Assembly: GCF_000472385.1 (NCBI RefSeq)
Contig: NZ_AWZU01000023.1
Span: 272-64,271 of the forward strand
DNA length: 64,000 nucleotides
Source of the DNA: Bradyrhizobium sp. ARR65
GTDB lineage: Bacteria > Pseudomonadota > Alphaproteobacteria > Rhizobiales > Xanthobacteraceae
Direction: 5' to 3'
How positions within the stretch are numbered: position 1 is the first letter of the stretch; each line of letters begins with the position of its first letter. A model generated the notes under the pieces. It was not told where the DNA came from, ran no database searches, and worked only from the letters and a program-made list of their open reading frames with translations. Both the position numbers and the translations under genes were made by a program. Of this stretch, positions 17,150-25,934 are shown piece after piece.

Positions 17150-17160
17150 CAGGGCATAGG

Positions 17161-17222
17161 TCCGGTGAGCGAAGGCGTAATCCGCCACTCCATTCAAGAG
17201 ATCGGCGGGTTACGCTTCCGCC
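17161..17222. repeat. TAATCCGCC-family repeat, copy 3 (right arm lost)
   Basis: gcgtaatccgccactccat..gatcggcgggttacgcttccgcc follows copies 1 and 4, but the closing AACCCGCC arm is missing. It lies between the convergent SnoaL-like and PilZ genes. Confidence 0.7.
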
Positions 17223-17238
17223 GTCGCTTGTTAAGCTA

Positions 17239-17487
17239 TCAATCGAAGGTAACACCCATTCGAAAATCCCTTTGCCAGACGACGCGGCACGACAGCCTCA
17301 AGCGATCTTCCGGGATCAGCAGCGTGAACTCTTTGACGCGACGAACGATAATCATTGAGTCCGGAAGCTCCAACGCCGCGCCTGTGCTGGAAATGTCGCG
17401 AACCGTGCACGGATATTTGTCCCCACCATAGTCGATGGTGGCCCGCTTGTTGACGCGATAACGAGGCGCAATACGACCCTCGATCAT
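17239..17487 (-). CDS. PilZ domain protein
   Basis: A stand-alone 82-residue PilZ domain. Both halves of the cyclic-di-GMP site are present: R5xxxR9 (RIAPR) and the D31-x-S33-x-x-G36 motif (DISSTG). So it is predicted to bind cyclic di-GMP and act as a small cytosolic adaptor, for example on motility or exopolysaccharide machinery. A second start (MICRR..., 17512) in another frame is not real. Compare the second PilZ protein at 59509, where the second motif is degenerate. Confidence 0.92.
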   Translation of the reverse strand: MIEGRIAPRYRVNKRATIDYGGDKYPCTVRDISSTGAALELPDSMIIVRRVKEFTLLIPEDRLRLSCRVVWQRDFRMGVTFD

Positions 17488-17565
17488 GGAGACTCAACCT
17501 CCGGCATATCACCCGCAGAGGTAGTATTATTGAGATAACTTAATTAATCTTAACTGAGCAAAGCT

Positions 17566-18180
17566 TTATTTGGGCGGGCAAGGATGCACTTGTCCGTCGT
17601 AGCCTCGATACGTTCCAGACTCGGAATCGTAGGAGTGGAACTGCATGCAGGCGGGGCTTCCCTTCTCGTGCTTGCGCTTGCCTGCGGCCCCATCGCGAGG
17701 TGCTGTTGCCTCACTGTCGGTGTCAGCCACCTTCCGCTCGGGCTTCGGTTTCTCTCCGACGGTCTTGCCTTTCGGGGCGGCCGGAGCATTCGCCACAGCG
17801 GCCGCTCCATTGTTGCTCGACTCGTCGGCAGCGTCCTTTGTAGCAGGCGTCGCCGCCTTGGAGGCGGCCGGCGCCGCTTCGGGCGCGTGAACCTCGCTTG
17901 TGCTGCTGGGCGGGTTGGGAGCACCGCCCACCGTGGCCGACTTGTCCATGTCGGCCTTGTATCTGTCGAGAAACTCTTTGCACTCGAATGGAAAGACAAC
18001 TTCGCCGGCAGCCGTGATGCCGATCGGCATGCAATTACCTTTTTGCGGCGCTGCTTGCTGCGCGGGCGTTTGATCTGGCGTGGAGTTCGGGTTGATGGCG
18101 CCGGTTGTCTGCTGCGCCATGCCTGCGCCGCTCGCCGTCGCGAGAAGGAGTAATCCGAGACTATGACTTAACAATCTCAT
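17566..18180 (-). CDS. BA14K family exported protein with Ala/Pro-rich linker
   Basis: The protein has 204 residues: a signal peptide (about 1-24, ending GMAQ), a central low-complexity Ala/Pro/Lys region, and a C-terminal BA14K-type motif (CMQFHSYDSESGTYRGYDG, then HPCPP). A segment CMPIGITAAGEVVFPFECKEF near residue 50 contains a further Cys pair, so the protein has a second small domain before the linker. Start 18180 gives a proper signal peptide; the upstream extension does not. This is the second BA14K-type protein in the window (see 2873). Function is unknown; the location is probably periplasmic or at the surface. Confidence 0.82.
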   Translation of the reverse strand: MRLLSHSLGLLLLATASGAGMAQQTTGAINPNSTPDQTPAQQAAPQKGNCMPIGITAAGEVVFPFECKEFLDRYKADMDKSATVGGAPNPPSSTSEVHAPEAAPAASKAATPATKDAADESSNNGAAAVANAPAAPKGKTVGEKPKPERKVADTDSEATAPRDGAAGKRKHEKGSPACMQFHSYDSESGTYRGYDGQVHPCPPK

Positions 18181-18265
18181 CGAAACCACACTCTGACTAC
18201 GGGCAATGCAGAAGTGGCGCACAAAGATGGGGCGTTGAAATGCCGAGAGGATGGCACTTTGGTGA

Positions 18266-18948
18266 CCGCTGGCCCTTCGACACAAGGGAGAGATCGACGA
18301 GGCGCTTGCATTCTCGCATCGCACCCTCGCGCTCGCGCCAGACCACGCGCTCGTGCGCACCAATCACGCGCACCTCCTGCTGATGTGCGGCGATCTGCGA
18401 AATGGCTTCGCGGAGTATCGTTGGAGAGTGAAATCCAAGGCCTTGTCCGAGACCATCCAGCGGTTCAGCAGCCAGGAGTGGCAAGGGGAGTCGTTCGTGG
18501 GCCGCACGCTGCTGCTGTTTTCCGAACAGGGGATCGGCGATGCCCTACAGTTCATACGCTATCTGCCGATGGTCGCGGCCAGGGGAAGGACAATCGTGCT
18601 GCAGGTCCGGCAAGGGTCGAGCAGTGGCATCGTGCCTTCCGCGACGTTGCTGCATTGAAGGTCGGGATCGTCTGGGCCGGCAGCCCCACGCACAAGGCGG
18701 ACCGCTATCGCTCGCTGACGGCGCAGGCAGTGATGCCGCGCCTCATCACGCCGGGTGTGCAGCTCTACAGCCTGCAGAAGGAGCCGCGGCCTTCGGTCCT
18801 GGCCGGGCTTGCGCCAGACGTGATTGATCTTGTGCCAAGGCTCGGCGACTTCGCCGACACTGCCGCCGCATTCGATCTCGTCATCTCAGTGGATACGTCG
18901 GTGGCGTATCCGGCCGGCGCCATGGGCCGCCCCGGCCTGGACATCTGA
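18266..18948 (+). pseudogene. Decayed TPR / glycosyltransferase-family-9-like protein gene
   Basis: One frame (18266 to about 18600) encodes a TPR end (EIDEALAFSHRTLALAPDHA) followed by GDLRNGFAEYRWR and LLLFSEQGIGDALQFIRYLP, as in tetratricopeptide proteins fused to a heptosyltransferase-like domain. The match then switches frame near 18610. It continues with LKVGIVWAGSPTHKADRYRSL, LQKEPR, and DFADTAAAFDLVISVDTSVA before an early stop at 18948. A central piece of the transferase domain is missing, and the N-terminal repeats and C-terminus are absent. It is therefore a truncated, frameshifted and internally deleted remnant. Confidence 0.75.
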
Positions 18949-18974
18949 GGCGCGCCGTTCTGAAGGGGGAGCGG

Positions 18975-19058
18975 GATTGGCGCATAGCGGATGCTGGAAA
19001 GCGTAATCCGCCATGCTTCTCTGTTAGGTCGGCGGGTTACGCTTCGCCAACCCGCCCT
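18975..19058. repeat. TAATCCGCC-family repeat, copy 4
   Basis: gcgtaatccgccatgcttc is followed by GGCGGGTTacgcttcgccAACCCGCC (19031 to 19056). It lies between the pseudogene remnant and the leftward small exported protein, again in a convergent position. Confidence 0.75.
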
Positions 19059-19077
19059 GCTTCTGGATGGATGGAAC

Positions 19078-19335
19078 TCAGTGACCGGCCCCGGTGGTGA
19101 TGGGAGCGGTGGTCGCCGTCTTCAGTTTCCGCTGCGGCATCAGGATGCTCGGCTGGTGGAGAGAGGCGGCGGATGCAGCCGGCTGCTCCTGGACATTCTT
19201 GGCGCCCAGCAAGCCGACCTGCACGGGAGAGACCGGAAAACCGTTCACTTCATAGGTCGGCCGCTCGGCGGCGAAGGCGGCACTGCTAGCCGCAATGGAA
19301 GCGGCGGCTGCGATTGACAAGCTAATCTTCTTCAC
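19078..19335 (-). CDS. Small exported protein of unknown function
   Basis: The protein has 85 residues, with a clear signal peptide (about 1-23, ending AFAAE) and a short mature chain containing PTYEVNGFPVSPVQVGLLGA. That stretch looks conserved in small Bradyrhizobium exported proteins I remember. No cysteines and no known domain are present. ATG 19335 is preceded by GAGGAGAATGAACAGTG in the mRNA, an acceptable ribosome binding site. Function is unknown. Confidence 0.7.
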   Translation of the reverse strand: MKKISLSIAAAASIAASSAAFAAERPTYEVNGFPVSPVQVGLLGAKNVQEQPAASAASLHQPSILMPQRKLKTATTAPITTGAGH

Positions 19336-19663
19336 TGTTCATTCTCCTCGGAAGGATTCGAAGAACAGTCTAGACGTTTCTTGCTGCATTGCGGCATGTG
19401 TTTGTTGCATTGCAACATCGCGCTTCGCGCATAGTACCCGCCCCCTGCGGACGACCCAGTTCCGGTTCGAGTCACACGGGCCGTGCCGCCGGGTCACGTC
19501 ATTAACGGGCTCGCCCGCCGCGCACGCCATCACGCGCGGACATCCACGAAAGAGGCCGCTTATAAAACGCGCTGCTGATGGCCGACCGGCTCGCCGCTCC
19601 GAGCGTCGGCTCTGGAGACCGGCGAGCGTCGGCAAACAGCCGGCCCCGACGGCGCCTCTGCGG

Positions 19664-19957
19664 TCACACCAATCCGTTCACGATCTGCTCGTATTGGTCG
19701 TCGGTGAAGAGCCTCACGGTCGTTGTGCGTAGCGCTCCGATGCCGGCCAGCGACAGGACGAATTTGGCGAGCGTCTCATCATCGGGCGCATCCACTCGGA
19801 TCATGAAATCGTAAGCGCCAAGTGCAAGGTAAGCCTCCTTGATCTCCACGCCCAGCTTCTTGGCCTTTTCCCGCGCTGCCGCCCGACGGGTCGGCATCTC
19901 CTTCATATTGCGCACCGCCTGGTCGGTGAAATTGCACAGCAACATATGCATGGACAT
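19664..19957 (-). CDS. GYD domain protein
   Basis: The protein has 97 residues with the ferredoxin-like GYD-type fold. The eponymous triad appears as GAYDFMIRVDAPDDETLAKF; the start LLCNFTDQAVRNMKE and the end LRTTTVRLFTDDQYEQIV fit the family. Members are cytosolic, of unknown function, and probably form dimers like other alpha-beta barrels. The start could also be the second or third Met (MHMLLC). ATG 19957 is preceded by AAGGGAGACTGTC, a good Shine-Dalgarno. Confidence 0.88.
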   Translation of the reverse strand: MSMHMLLCNFTDQAVRNMKEMPTRRAAAREKAKKLGVEIKEAYLALGAYDFMIRVDAPDDETLAKFVLSLAGIGALRTTTVRLFTDDQYEQIVNGLV

Positions 19958-20190
19958 GACAGTCTCCCTTGATCATAGGGCCGCACCACCGGTCCAATGT
20001 GGGGAAGGATGCCATAAAGCCTTGTCCATTCCGAGCCCGCTTCGCGGCTCAAGACGGCGGTTGCCGTCAACATGTGTGTTCCGCCAGGCTGGTCTTTCGG
20101 AACGTGGAAGAAGGTGGGCGACGCACAAGTTTTCGCGGCCCGCCTCCTGGGTCGAGCCGCCGCGCAAATCAACGTTGCGCCCCAGATACG

Positions 20191-20388
20191 TTATGCGATT
20201 TTCTTGCTCCGCAGCCCCTCATGTGGATGGCGACGATCGCCACGTCGATTGGATTTGCGAACATAGGTGATCAGTGCCTCTGGATTTTCGAGCTTGCTCT
20301 TCAGCGCCGCGAGCAATGCGTCCTCGGCTTCGATCGTGAGCGCCCTGGTGCGCGCCCCGGTTTTCAACCCGACCGTATAGTTGGCCAT
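20191..20388 (-). CDS. Small conserved hypothetical protein
   Basis: A 65-residue basic protein starting MANYTVGLKTGARTRALTIEAEDAL, with a beta-strand-then-helix look and an Arg/Lys-rich tail. ATG 20388 is preceded by AAGGGAG with suitable spacing. I recognise no domain, though similar short proteins are familiar from Bradyrhizobium annotations. No signal peptide, so cytosolic. It may be a small nucleic-acid or stress protein, but nothing in the sequence decides this. Confidence 0.62.
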   Translation of the reverse strand: MANYTVGLKTGARTRALTIEAEDALLAALKSKLENPEALITYVRKSNRRGDRRHPHEGLRSKKIA

Positions 20389-20672
20389 AACAGCTCCCTT
20401 GGTTCTGTTCCCCCACGATGAGCCCTGCCCTCGATCCTCGCGCAGGCGATTTGACAGGCGATGAGGCTAACATAGGACAGCCGCTTGGCGCCAACGGCGG
20501 GATCATTGAAGACGATCGATCCAGCCCGCCTGGCCCGGATGCCGGTGACCGGGCAATATGATATAGACGCAGTGAAGTCCTTCTGACCGCATAACCAAAG
20601 CCGGTCCGGCGCCGTCCGGATTTGCGCCTTGAGGGGTCACAGCAAGGGAACGACAAGCGGGGGAAAACGACC

Positions 20673-20873
20673 ATGGCCGATCTTAGTTCAATGTCTTCTG
20701 CGGAGCTCGCCCATCGCATCGCGATTCTGCGCGACAACATCCGCCAGATCACCGCACAAGCCACCTCGCAGTCAGGCGCCGCGGACGAGGAGCGAAACGC
20801 CGAGCGCCTCGCGCGGCACAACGATGAGCTTGAAGCCCTGCTCAAGGAGCAGGAGCGCCGTTTGGCCAAATGA
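20673..20873 (+). CDS. Small coiled-coil protein
   Basis: The protein is 66 residues and highly charged. Residues about 10-65 look wholly helical with heptad spacing (ELAHRIAILRDNIRQITAQ, RLARHNDELEALLKEQERR), so it is likely a dimeric coiled coil. ATG 20673 is chosen for MADLSSMSS, with GGGG/GAAAA just upstream; an upstream in-frame start adds a non-helical basic tail. Function is unknown. Cytosolic. Confidence 0.6.
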   Translation: MADLSSMSSAELAHRIAILRDNIRQITAQATSQSGAADEERNAERLARHNDELEALLKEQERRLAK

Positions 20874-21143
20874 CCACGCCTTCCGCGGGATAACACCGGC
20901 AAGCTGCATCGCTGCGTAAAGTCACACCCGAGCGAATGAGCGATTTCTAGCCGGACTTCCCGGCTTCGACCTGGCTACAAAATTCGGTTGTCCCGATCGG
21001 CTGGCGGCGTTGGCGCGCGTGTCCTGCGGCCAATAAAAATTGTTTCGATTTGTCAGCTTGCAAAAGCGCGGTTGTTAAGATTTGCGCACCACTTTGCCGC
21101 GCGCGGGCTCCTGCCCCCAAGACGATGGGTCGCGTCCGACCGG

Positions 21144-21725
21144 ATGAGTGACGAAGAAATGTCGGACACGCCAGAAAGAGATGCCGCGGTCGAGGAGCTT
21201 CTGTCCCGATTTCCGGGACCCATCACATTGCACCCGTCGCGCGAGAAATGGGCGATGCTGGCCGCCGGCTCACTGCCCTTGGTCGTCATCGGCCTCTTGA
21301 TCCTCGATGATGGCACTTACCCGGTTTGGGGCTGGATCGGCATCGGATGTTTCGGTGCCTGCCTGCTCGTCTCCGCAGCCCGGCTCACTCCTGGAGCGGC
21401 TTCTTTGACGCTGGATGCAAGCGGATTCGCGGAACGAACGCTGTTCCTCCAGCGGCCCCGCGCGCACTGGCGCGACATTACCGCTATCAAGGCCAACGCG
21501 GCGCCTGGCGCGCGTTCCGAGATCAAGTCGGTCTGGTACCGCAACCCGCAGTCGAAGGAAGGTGGGCCCGCGAGCGAAGACGCGGCGCAGCCGAGCCGCA
21601 ATGTCGCGCTCATCGACACTTACGGATTGTCCGCCGAAGCACTCGCCGAGCTGATGCTACGCTGGCGGCAGCGAGCGCTTGCGGCAGAACGAGACAGAAG
21701 CAGCCGCGTCGATCTCTTGATCTGA
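21144..21725 (+). CDS. Membrane protein of the STM3941 type (PH-like domain)
   Basis: The protein has 193 residues: a cytosolic N-terminus, two transmembrane helices (about residues 39-54 and 62-80: LAAGSLPLVVIGLLIL and WGWIGIGCFGACLLVS), then a PH-like region. That region has LTLDASGFAERTLF, WRDITAIKAN and SKSVWYRN-type strands, followed by the helical C-terminus. This layout matches the STM3941 family of unknown function. The start could also be ATG 21159 (MSDTPER); neither has a strong ribosome binding site. No operon partner. Confidence 0.7.
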   Translation: MSDEEMSDTPERDAAVEELLSRFPGPITLHPSREKWAMLAAGSLPLVVIGLLILDDGTYPVWGWIGIGCFGACLLVSAARLTPGAASLTLDASGFAERTLFLQRPRAHWRDITAIKANAAPGARSEIKSVWYRNPQSKEGGPASEDAAQPSRNVALIDTYGLSAEALAELMLRWRQRALAAERDRSSRVDLLI

Positions 21726-21888
21726 CAATCCAGGCCGATGAGCAGATAAGCAGGAGGCGCCGTTACGTCCTATGCGCTTGCGTTTTCACTTGATCGTGCA
21801 TCGTGCCGCAGCCGCCATTAACCGGGCCTTAAATTGTTGGCTACAAAAACTGCTTCCACAGCGCGGGACTTTGGTTCGGGGAGTCCCA

Positions 21889-22290
21889 ATGAATTATCAG
21901 GCGTTCACAAACGACACCCTGTTGATGATGCACCATGGTGCGCGAGGCGCACTGGCTGTGGACGACGAGCTCAACAAGTTAGGCCAGGAACGACGATTTC
22001 GAGTTCGCGAAACACCTGATTGGATCGAGCATGCAAGCGCGCTGGAAGCAGAGATGCTGAGGCGCGGCATGAGCTTCGATGCGATCACATGGTCTGAAGA
22101 TCACGCTTCGGCCGCCAAGCTTACCGATCTTCCCGGGCGGACAGATGATCATGATCCCCCGCAAAGAGACCCCACGTCTGTCGGCCACGGCCAGACCGTG
22201 GAGGCCCAGATTGAAGGCCAGATTGTCGAAAGCGCCGCGCGCCTGCGCAGCAGGATAGCCGCAATTCTCAAGATGACCTCGAGCGGTTGA
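21889..22290 (+). CDS. Conserved hypothetical protein
   Basis: A 133-residue cytosolic protein. The N-terminal 70 residues (NYQAFTNDTLLMMHHGARGA, then RFRVRETPDWIEHASALEAEM) look like a compact helical domain, and the rest is a charged, partly disordered tail. ATG 21889 has GGGGAG just upstream, while the earlier in-frame start has none. I recall similar Bradyrhizobium proteins without assigned function. No neighbour gives a clue. Confidence 0.68.
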   Translation: MNYQAFTNDTLLMMHHGARGALAVDDELNKLGQERRFRVRETPDWIEHASALEAEMLRRGMSFDAITWSEDHASAAKLTDLPGRTDDHDPPQRDPTSVGHGQTVEAQIEGQIVESAARLRSRIAAILKMTSSG

Positions 22291-22389
22291 ACCGCTGTTC
22301 GCCGACCTTCGTTGCGATCACCTAGTGCCGCGCCGTTTCCAAGGTACAGCCGCGATTGCGAGCGACAGCAGCTTTGCCAGCGCCGCCAA

Positions 22390-23208
22390 CTATCGCATCG
22401 CGGCTCCGCGCTCACCACCATCGATCTGTCGTCCCATCAGCGCGATCGCCTTCTGGTAGACCCCCGCCGCATTCCAGGCTTGGATGGCCGCGAAATTCGG
22501 CTCGCCCGGCTGGTAGCCCGCGCCGGCCTGCCAGCCATGGGCTTTCAGGAAGTTCGCGGTCGAACTCAGAGCATTGGCGGCGTTGTCGAGATTGCCGGTG
22601 CCGTATTCCAGCATGGTCTTTGGCAGGAACTGCGTCTGCCCGAGTTCACCGTGCATGGAGCCGCGCGTGCTCGCCGACAGCACCCCGCGATCGACCAGTT
22701 TCAGGGCAGCATAAAGCTGGTCCGTGAAATATTCCGGCCGCCGGCAGTCATAGGCGAGCGTGGCAATCGACGACAGCATGTTCTGATTGCCGCGCTGGCT
22801 TCCGAAGCCGGTCTCCATGCCCCAGATCGCGATCAGCGGGCCCGGCGGCACGCCGTAGCGTTGCTCGATCGATGCGAACAGCGCGGCGTGGGACTGTTTC
22901 ATGGCGCGACCGCGCGCCACGATCGTGGCGGCGCCGCGCTTGGCGAGGAATTGATCGAGCGACAGGCTGAAACTATGGAGGCTGCGGTCGGCGGCGATGG
23001 TCGCGCTCGCATAATTCGTCTGCATCAAGGCGGAAATGCCCGCTGCGCCGATGCCTTTCGCCCTCGCCTCCTCGGCAAACGTCCGTTTCCAGGCCTCGAA
23101 GCCCCCTGGGCCGCTGCCGCACTGTGCGGCCAGCGCGTTCGAGCCGAGACACGCCAGAACCGCCCAGGTGGCGAATGTGGCCGCCGCAAGCTTCCTTGCC
23201 TTAATCAT
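22390..23208 (-). CDS. Lytic murein transglycosylase (MltB/SLT_2 family)
   Basis: The protein has 272 residues with a signal peptide (about 1-28) and an MltB-type transglycosylase domain. The catalytic Glu132 lies in IAIWGMETGFGS, and further signatures are NMLSSIATLAYDCRRPEYF, GELGQTQFLPKTMLEYG and NALSSTANFLKAHGW. It cuts the MurNAc-GlcNAc bond of peptidoglycan to give 1,6-anhydro ends. There is no lipobox cysteine, so it is a soluble periplasmic form. C-terminal peptidoglycan-binding domains found in longer relatives are absent. It stands alone. Confidence 0.93.
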   Translation of the reverse strand: MIKARKLAAATFATWAVLACLGSNALAAQCGSGPGGFEAWKRTFAEEARAKGIGAAGISALMQTNYASATIAADRSLHSFSLSLDQFLAKRGAATIVARGRAMKQSHAALFASIEQRYGVPPGPLIAIWGMETGFGSQRGNQNMLSSIATLAYDCRRPEYFTDQLYAALKLVDRGVLSASTRGSMHGELGQTQFLPKTMLEYGTGNLDNAANALSSTANFLKAHGWQAGAGYQPGEPNFAAIQAWNAAGVYQKAIALMGRQIDGGERGAAMR

Positions 23209-23368
23209 TCAAAAACTCCCTTTCGCCTGCGAGCCGTGTCGGCGCGGCGCCGATTCCACTCCGCCGCGGCACTTCATCGCGGGAGTCAGTATAGCTCAAA
23301 TAGCCGCAGCGCCGTAGGCCCTAAGGGGGATCAGCAAACACGTCCCGCATGCGGAGCCGCGCGGCCAC

Positions 23369-23782
23369 CTACGTCATGGTGCCCGGCATGAAGCACCTTA
23401 TCTCGACCCGTAACGGTCCGCCGACCGTCCAATGATAGATCGGCCATACTATTGTGCGCCCGGCACGGTTCGGCTCTTTAATCACGGCCTCGTCCGGCAC
23501 GTCCCACCACTGGCCTTCGATGCGCACACGATAGTGGCCCTCCTTCGCCTCCCAATCGACATCCGCCAATGCGGTCCCGTCGGCGTCGGAGCAGCAAGGG
23601 CCTTTGCTTGAGTGCAGGCTTTCGAACCAGCCCTTGAGTGGAGAATTCGCGTAGCGGCCGTCCAGGTCGCGCGCCGCCGCGTCGTGAAGCGTTAGAATAT
23701 GAACCGCGATAGCGAGGACCAGAAAAAATGTCACAAAGATCGCCCGGTCCCGCCAAACTGCCGTTGATCGTTCCATCACCAT
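23369..23782 (-). CDS. Exported or membrane-anchored hypothetical protein
   Basis: A 137-residue protein from ATG 23782. An N-terminal hydrophobic segment (AIFVTFFLVLAIAVHILTL) ends at AAARDLD and may be a signal peptide or anchor. The mature part has the pattern GRYANSPLKGWFESLHSSKGPCCSDADGT, W-E-x-K-E-GHYRVRIEGQWW, VP, and ends PLRVEIRCFMPGTM. I remember this CC-S-DADG family as widespread in Bradyrhizobium and of unknown function. The adjacent cysteine pair plus the C-terminal Cys might bind metal or form disulfides. The ATG at 23776 is an alternative start. Confidence 0.75.
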   Translation of the reverse strand: MVMERSTAVWRDRAIFVTFFLVLAIAVHILTLHDAAARDLDGRYANSPLKGWFESLHSSKGPCCSDADGTALADVDWEAKEGHYRVRIEGQWWDVPDEAVIKEPNRAGRTIVWPIYHWTVGGPLRVEIRCFMPGTMT

Positions 23783-23958
23783 CGATCCGTTGAAGCCTCT
23801 CGGAATTCGCAAAGCCGCAGAAGGTGACGGCGTTCCAAATTGGGAAGCCAGCCGCCTCATCCCCTGAATTGTGCATTGCAAAATAGGTGCCGGCGGAAGC
23901 GAGCACCGTAGTCTTACGGAGTGCGCTCATCCTCGTTCGCGCCGCGAACCTTGCGGCA

Positions 23959-25599
23959 TCACGTCACCGCGAAGCGGGATTCCAGCAGATCCACTTCTCT
24001 CACGAGCTTGCGGGCCGTATCGTCTGAGAGGGCGCGTTCGCGGGCGATGCGATACAATTCCGCGCGTTCGGCACGAAGGCCGACAAGGCGAAGGCGGCGT
24101 TCGATATCGTCGATTTTCTGCGCCAGCTCGGCTTCCTTGCCCACCTTCGAACGACCATCAATACGCTGGCGATACAGCGCCATGATGCGAACGCCGGCGT
24201 CGGTATAGAGATCGGCGTCGCTTTGTCCTTCGCCCATGTCGTGTTGGGCCTGCTCAATCGCCTGGATCGCGGCCTCCGCTGCGGCGACGCGAGCCCGGTC
24301 CTCTTCCTCCTGATGCGACGGCTCAGGCGGCAGCTCCAAATCCCGCAGCAGATACGGGAGCAACAGGCTTGCGGCGAGCAGCGAGACGATGATGACGCCG
24401 CCGGCAAGGAAGATCGCGAGATCCCGCGCCGGGAAGACAGATCCATCATTCATCGTCAAAGGCAGCGTCAGCACACCCGCAAGCGTGATCGCGCCCCGCA
24501 CGCCGGCGAATGCGGTTGCCGCGATCAGCCGCCAACCGGGAATATATGGCTTTTCGCCCTTCAGATGCGCGCGAAACAACGTAAACCGCAGCGAGGTCCA
24601 CGCCCAGACGTAGCGCAGGAACGCAAGCGTGAGAGTGATTGCGATGACATAGACCAGGAGCCAGACCGGATCATGGTGCCCCGTCTCGTGGACGACCCTC
24701 GCCGCACCGTCGAAGAGATTCGGGAGTTGCTCACCAAGCAGGACGAAGATCACGCCATTGGCGGTAAACTGTACCAGGTCCCAGACGGCGCTGCGGCGAA
24801 TGCGGGTGACGGGCAGCGCCTGGCCGCCCTGCTCGGCGTAACTCATGGTGATCCCGGCGGCCACCGCCGCAAGAATGCCCGAGCAGTGCAGGCGTTCGGC
24901 CAGAAGATACGCGCCGAACGGGATCAGCAGGCTGATCAGGATCTGTGAGCCCGTCTCTTCGCCGAAATGCCGCGACACCCAGTTCTTCGCCACGGTCACG
25001 GCCCACGTCACTCCGACGCCTATCGAGATACCCCCCGCAGCAAGCCAAAGGAAGGTCGTGAACGCCGCCGGCAGCGAGAACGTCCCGGTAAGCGCTGCGG
25101 CGACTGCAAATTGCATGCAAACGAGGCCGGACGCACCGTTGAGCAGCGATTCTCCTTCCAGGATGTGCATCAACCGGCGCGGAATCGGCACGCGCGCGGA
25201 GATCGCGGACACCGCGATAGGATCGGTGGGAGAGACGATGGCTGCCAACGCAAAGGCCACGGCCAGCGGCATCGTCGGAATCATCCAGTTGATGAAGTAG
25301 CCGACGCCGACGACCGTGAACACCACGAGCCCGAGCGCCAGCTCCAGGATCGTGCCCTTGTCGCGAAACAGACCTTCCTTCGGGATTCGCCAGCCGTCCA
25401 GAAACAGAAGCGGCGGCAAGAACAGCAGGAAGAAAATGTCCGGCTTTAGTTCCACTCCGAGATCAGCGACCGACGCAATGAGCGCGCCGATAACGATCTG
25501 GACGAGCGGCAGCGGCAGAGAGATCGGCGACATGCGCGCGAGCGCGCCACTGACAATCACGGCCAAAAGCAGAATCAACGCAACGGTAATGGTCTCCAC
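23959..25599 (-). CDS. Na+/H+ antiporter, CPA1 family
   Basis: The protein has 546 residues: about twelve transmembrane helices up to residue 400 and a cytosolic C-terminal regulatory tail (about 405-546) that is charged and helical. Family hallmarks are FLPPLLFLDGWR, the ion-binding ALAAIVSPTDPIAVSAI (aspartate pair region), GESLLNGASGLV and FAGVRGAITLAG. It exchanges Na+ or K+ for protons across the inner membrane for pH and salt homeostasis. It is a single gene. No promoter was assigned. Confidence 0.93.
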   Translation of the reverse strand: METITVALILLLAVIVSGALARMSPISLPLPLVQIVIGALIASVADLGVELKPDIFFLLFLPPLLFLDGWRIPKEGLFRDKGTILELALGLVVFTVVGVGYFINWMIPTMPLAVAFALAAIVSPTDPIAVSAISARVPIPRRLMHILEGESLLNGASGLVCMQFAVAAALTGTFSLPAAFTTFLWLAAGGISIGVGVTWAVTVAKNWVSRHFGEETGSQILISLLIPFGAYLLAERLHCSGILAAVAAGITMSYAEQGGQALPVTRIRRSAVWDLVQFTANGVIFVLLGEQLPNLFDGAARVVHETGHHDPVWLLVYVIAITLTLAFLRYVWAWTSLRFTLFRAHLKGEKPYIPGWRLIAATAFAGVRGAITLAGVLTLPLTMNDGSVFPARDLAIFLAGGVIIVSLLAASLLLPYLLRDLELPPEPSHQEEEDRARVAAAEAAIQAIEQAQHDMGEGQSDADLYTDAGVRIMALYRQRIDGRSKVGKEAELAQKIDDIERRLRLVGLRAERAELYRIARERALSDDTARKLVREVDLLESRFAVT

Positions 25600-25934
25600 G
25601 CTCTCCCTCGTGATGCTGAAGGATCTTCGTACGGCTCCCTATATATCGTCTCCGGCTCTGCCACGAACCGCTTTGTGCCGCAGGTGGCGGCTACTGCACA
25701 CACGACGTGCCGTAGCGCCAATCTGCCGCATGATCGCGGCCTGCTCTCGACCGCAAATCAGCCGCATTCGCGCCAATGTGCTGGGACGACCTTCGCCAAC
25801 CGTCTTGAGACTCAGTGTGGCCTGGCCGCTACTGTGAGAACTTCTTCTCAGGACGCGCAGCATTCGATCCGCGATCCGCTGTCGCGGCATCCTACCTGAT
25901 TCAGATCGCCGTTTTGGACCCTTGCACCGACCGG
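25600..25934. other. Intergenic, no gene recognised
   Basis: About 335 bp between the antiporter start and the porin remnant. It may hold the antiporter promoter and a lost N-terminal part of the porin, but neither could be identified. Confidence 0.3.
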
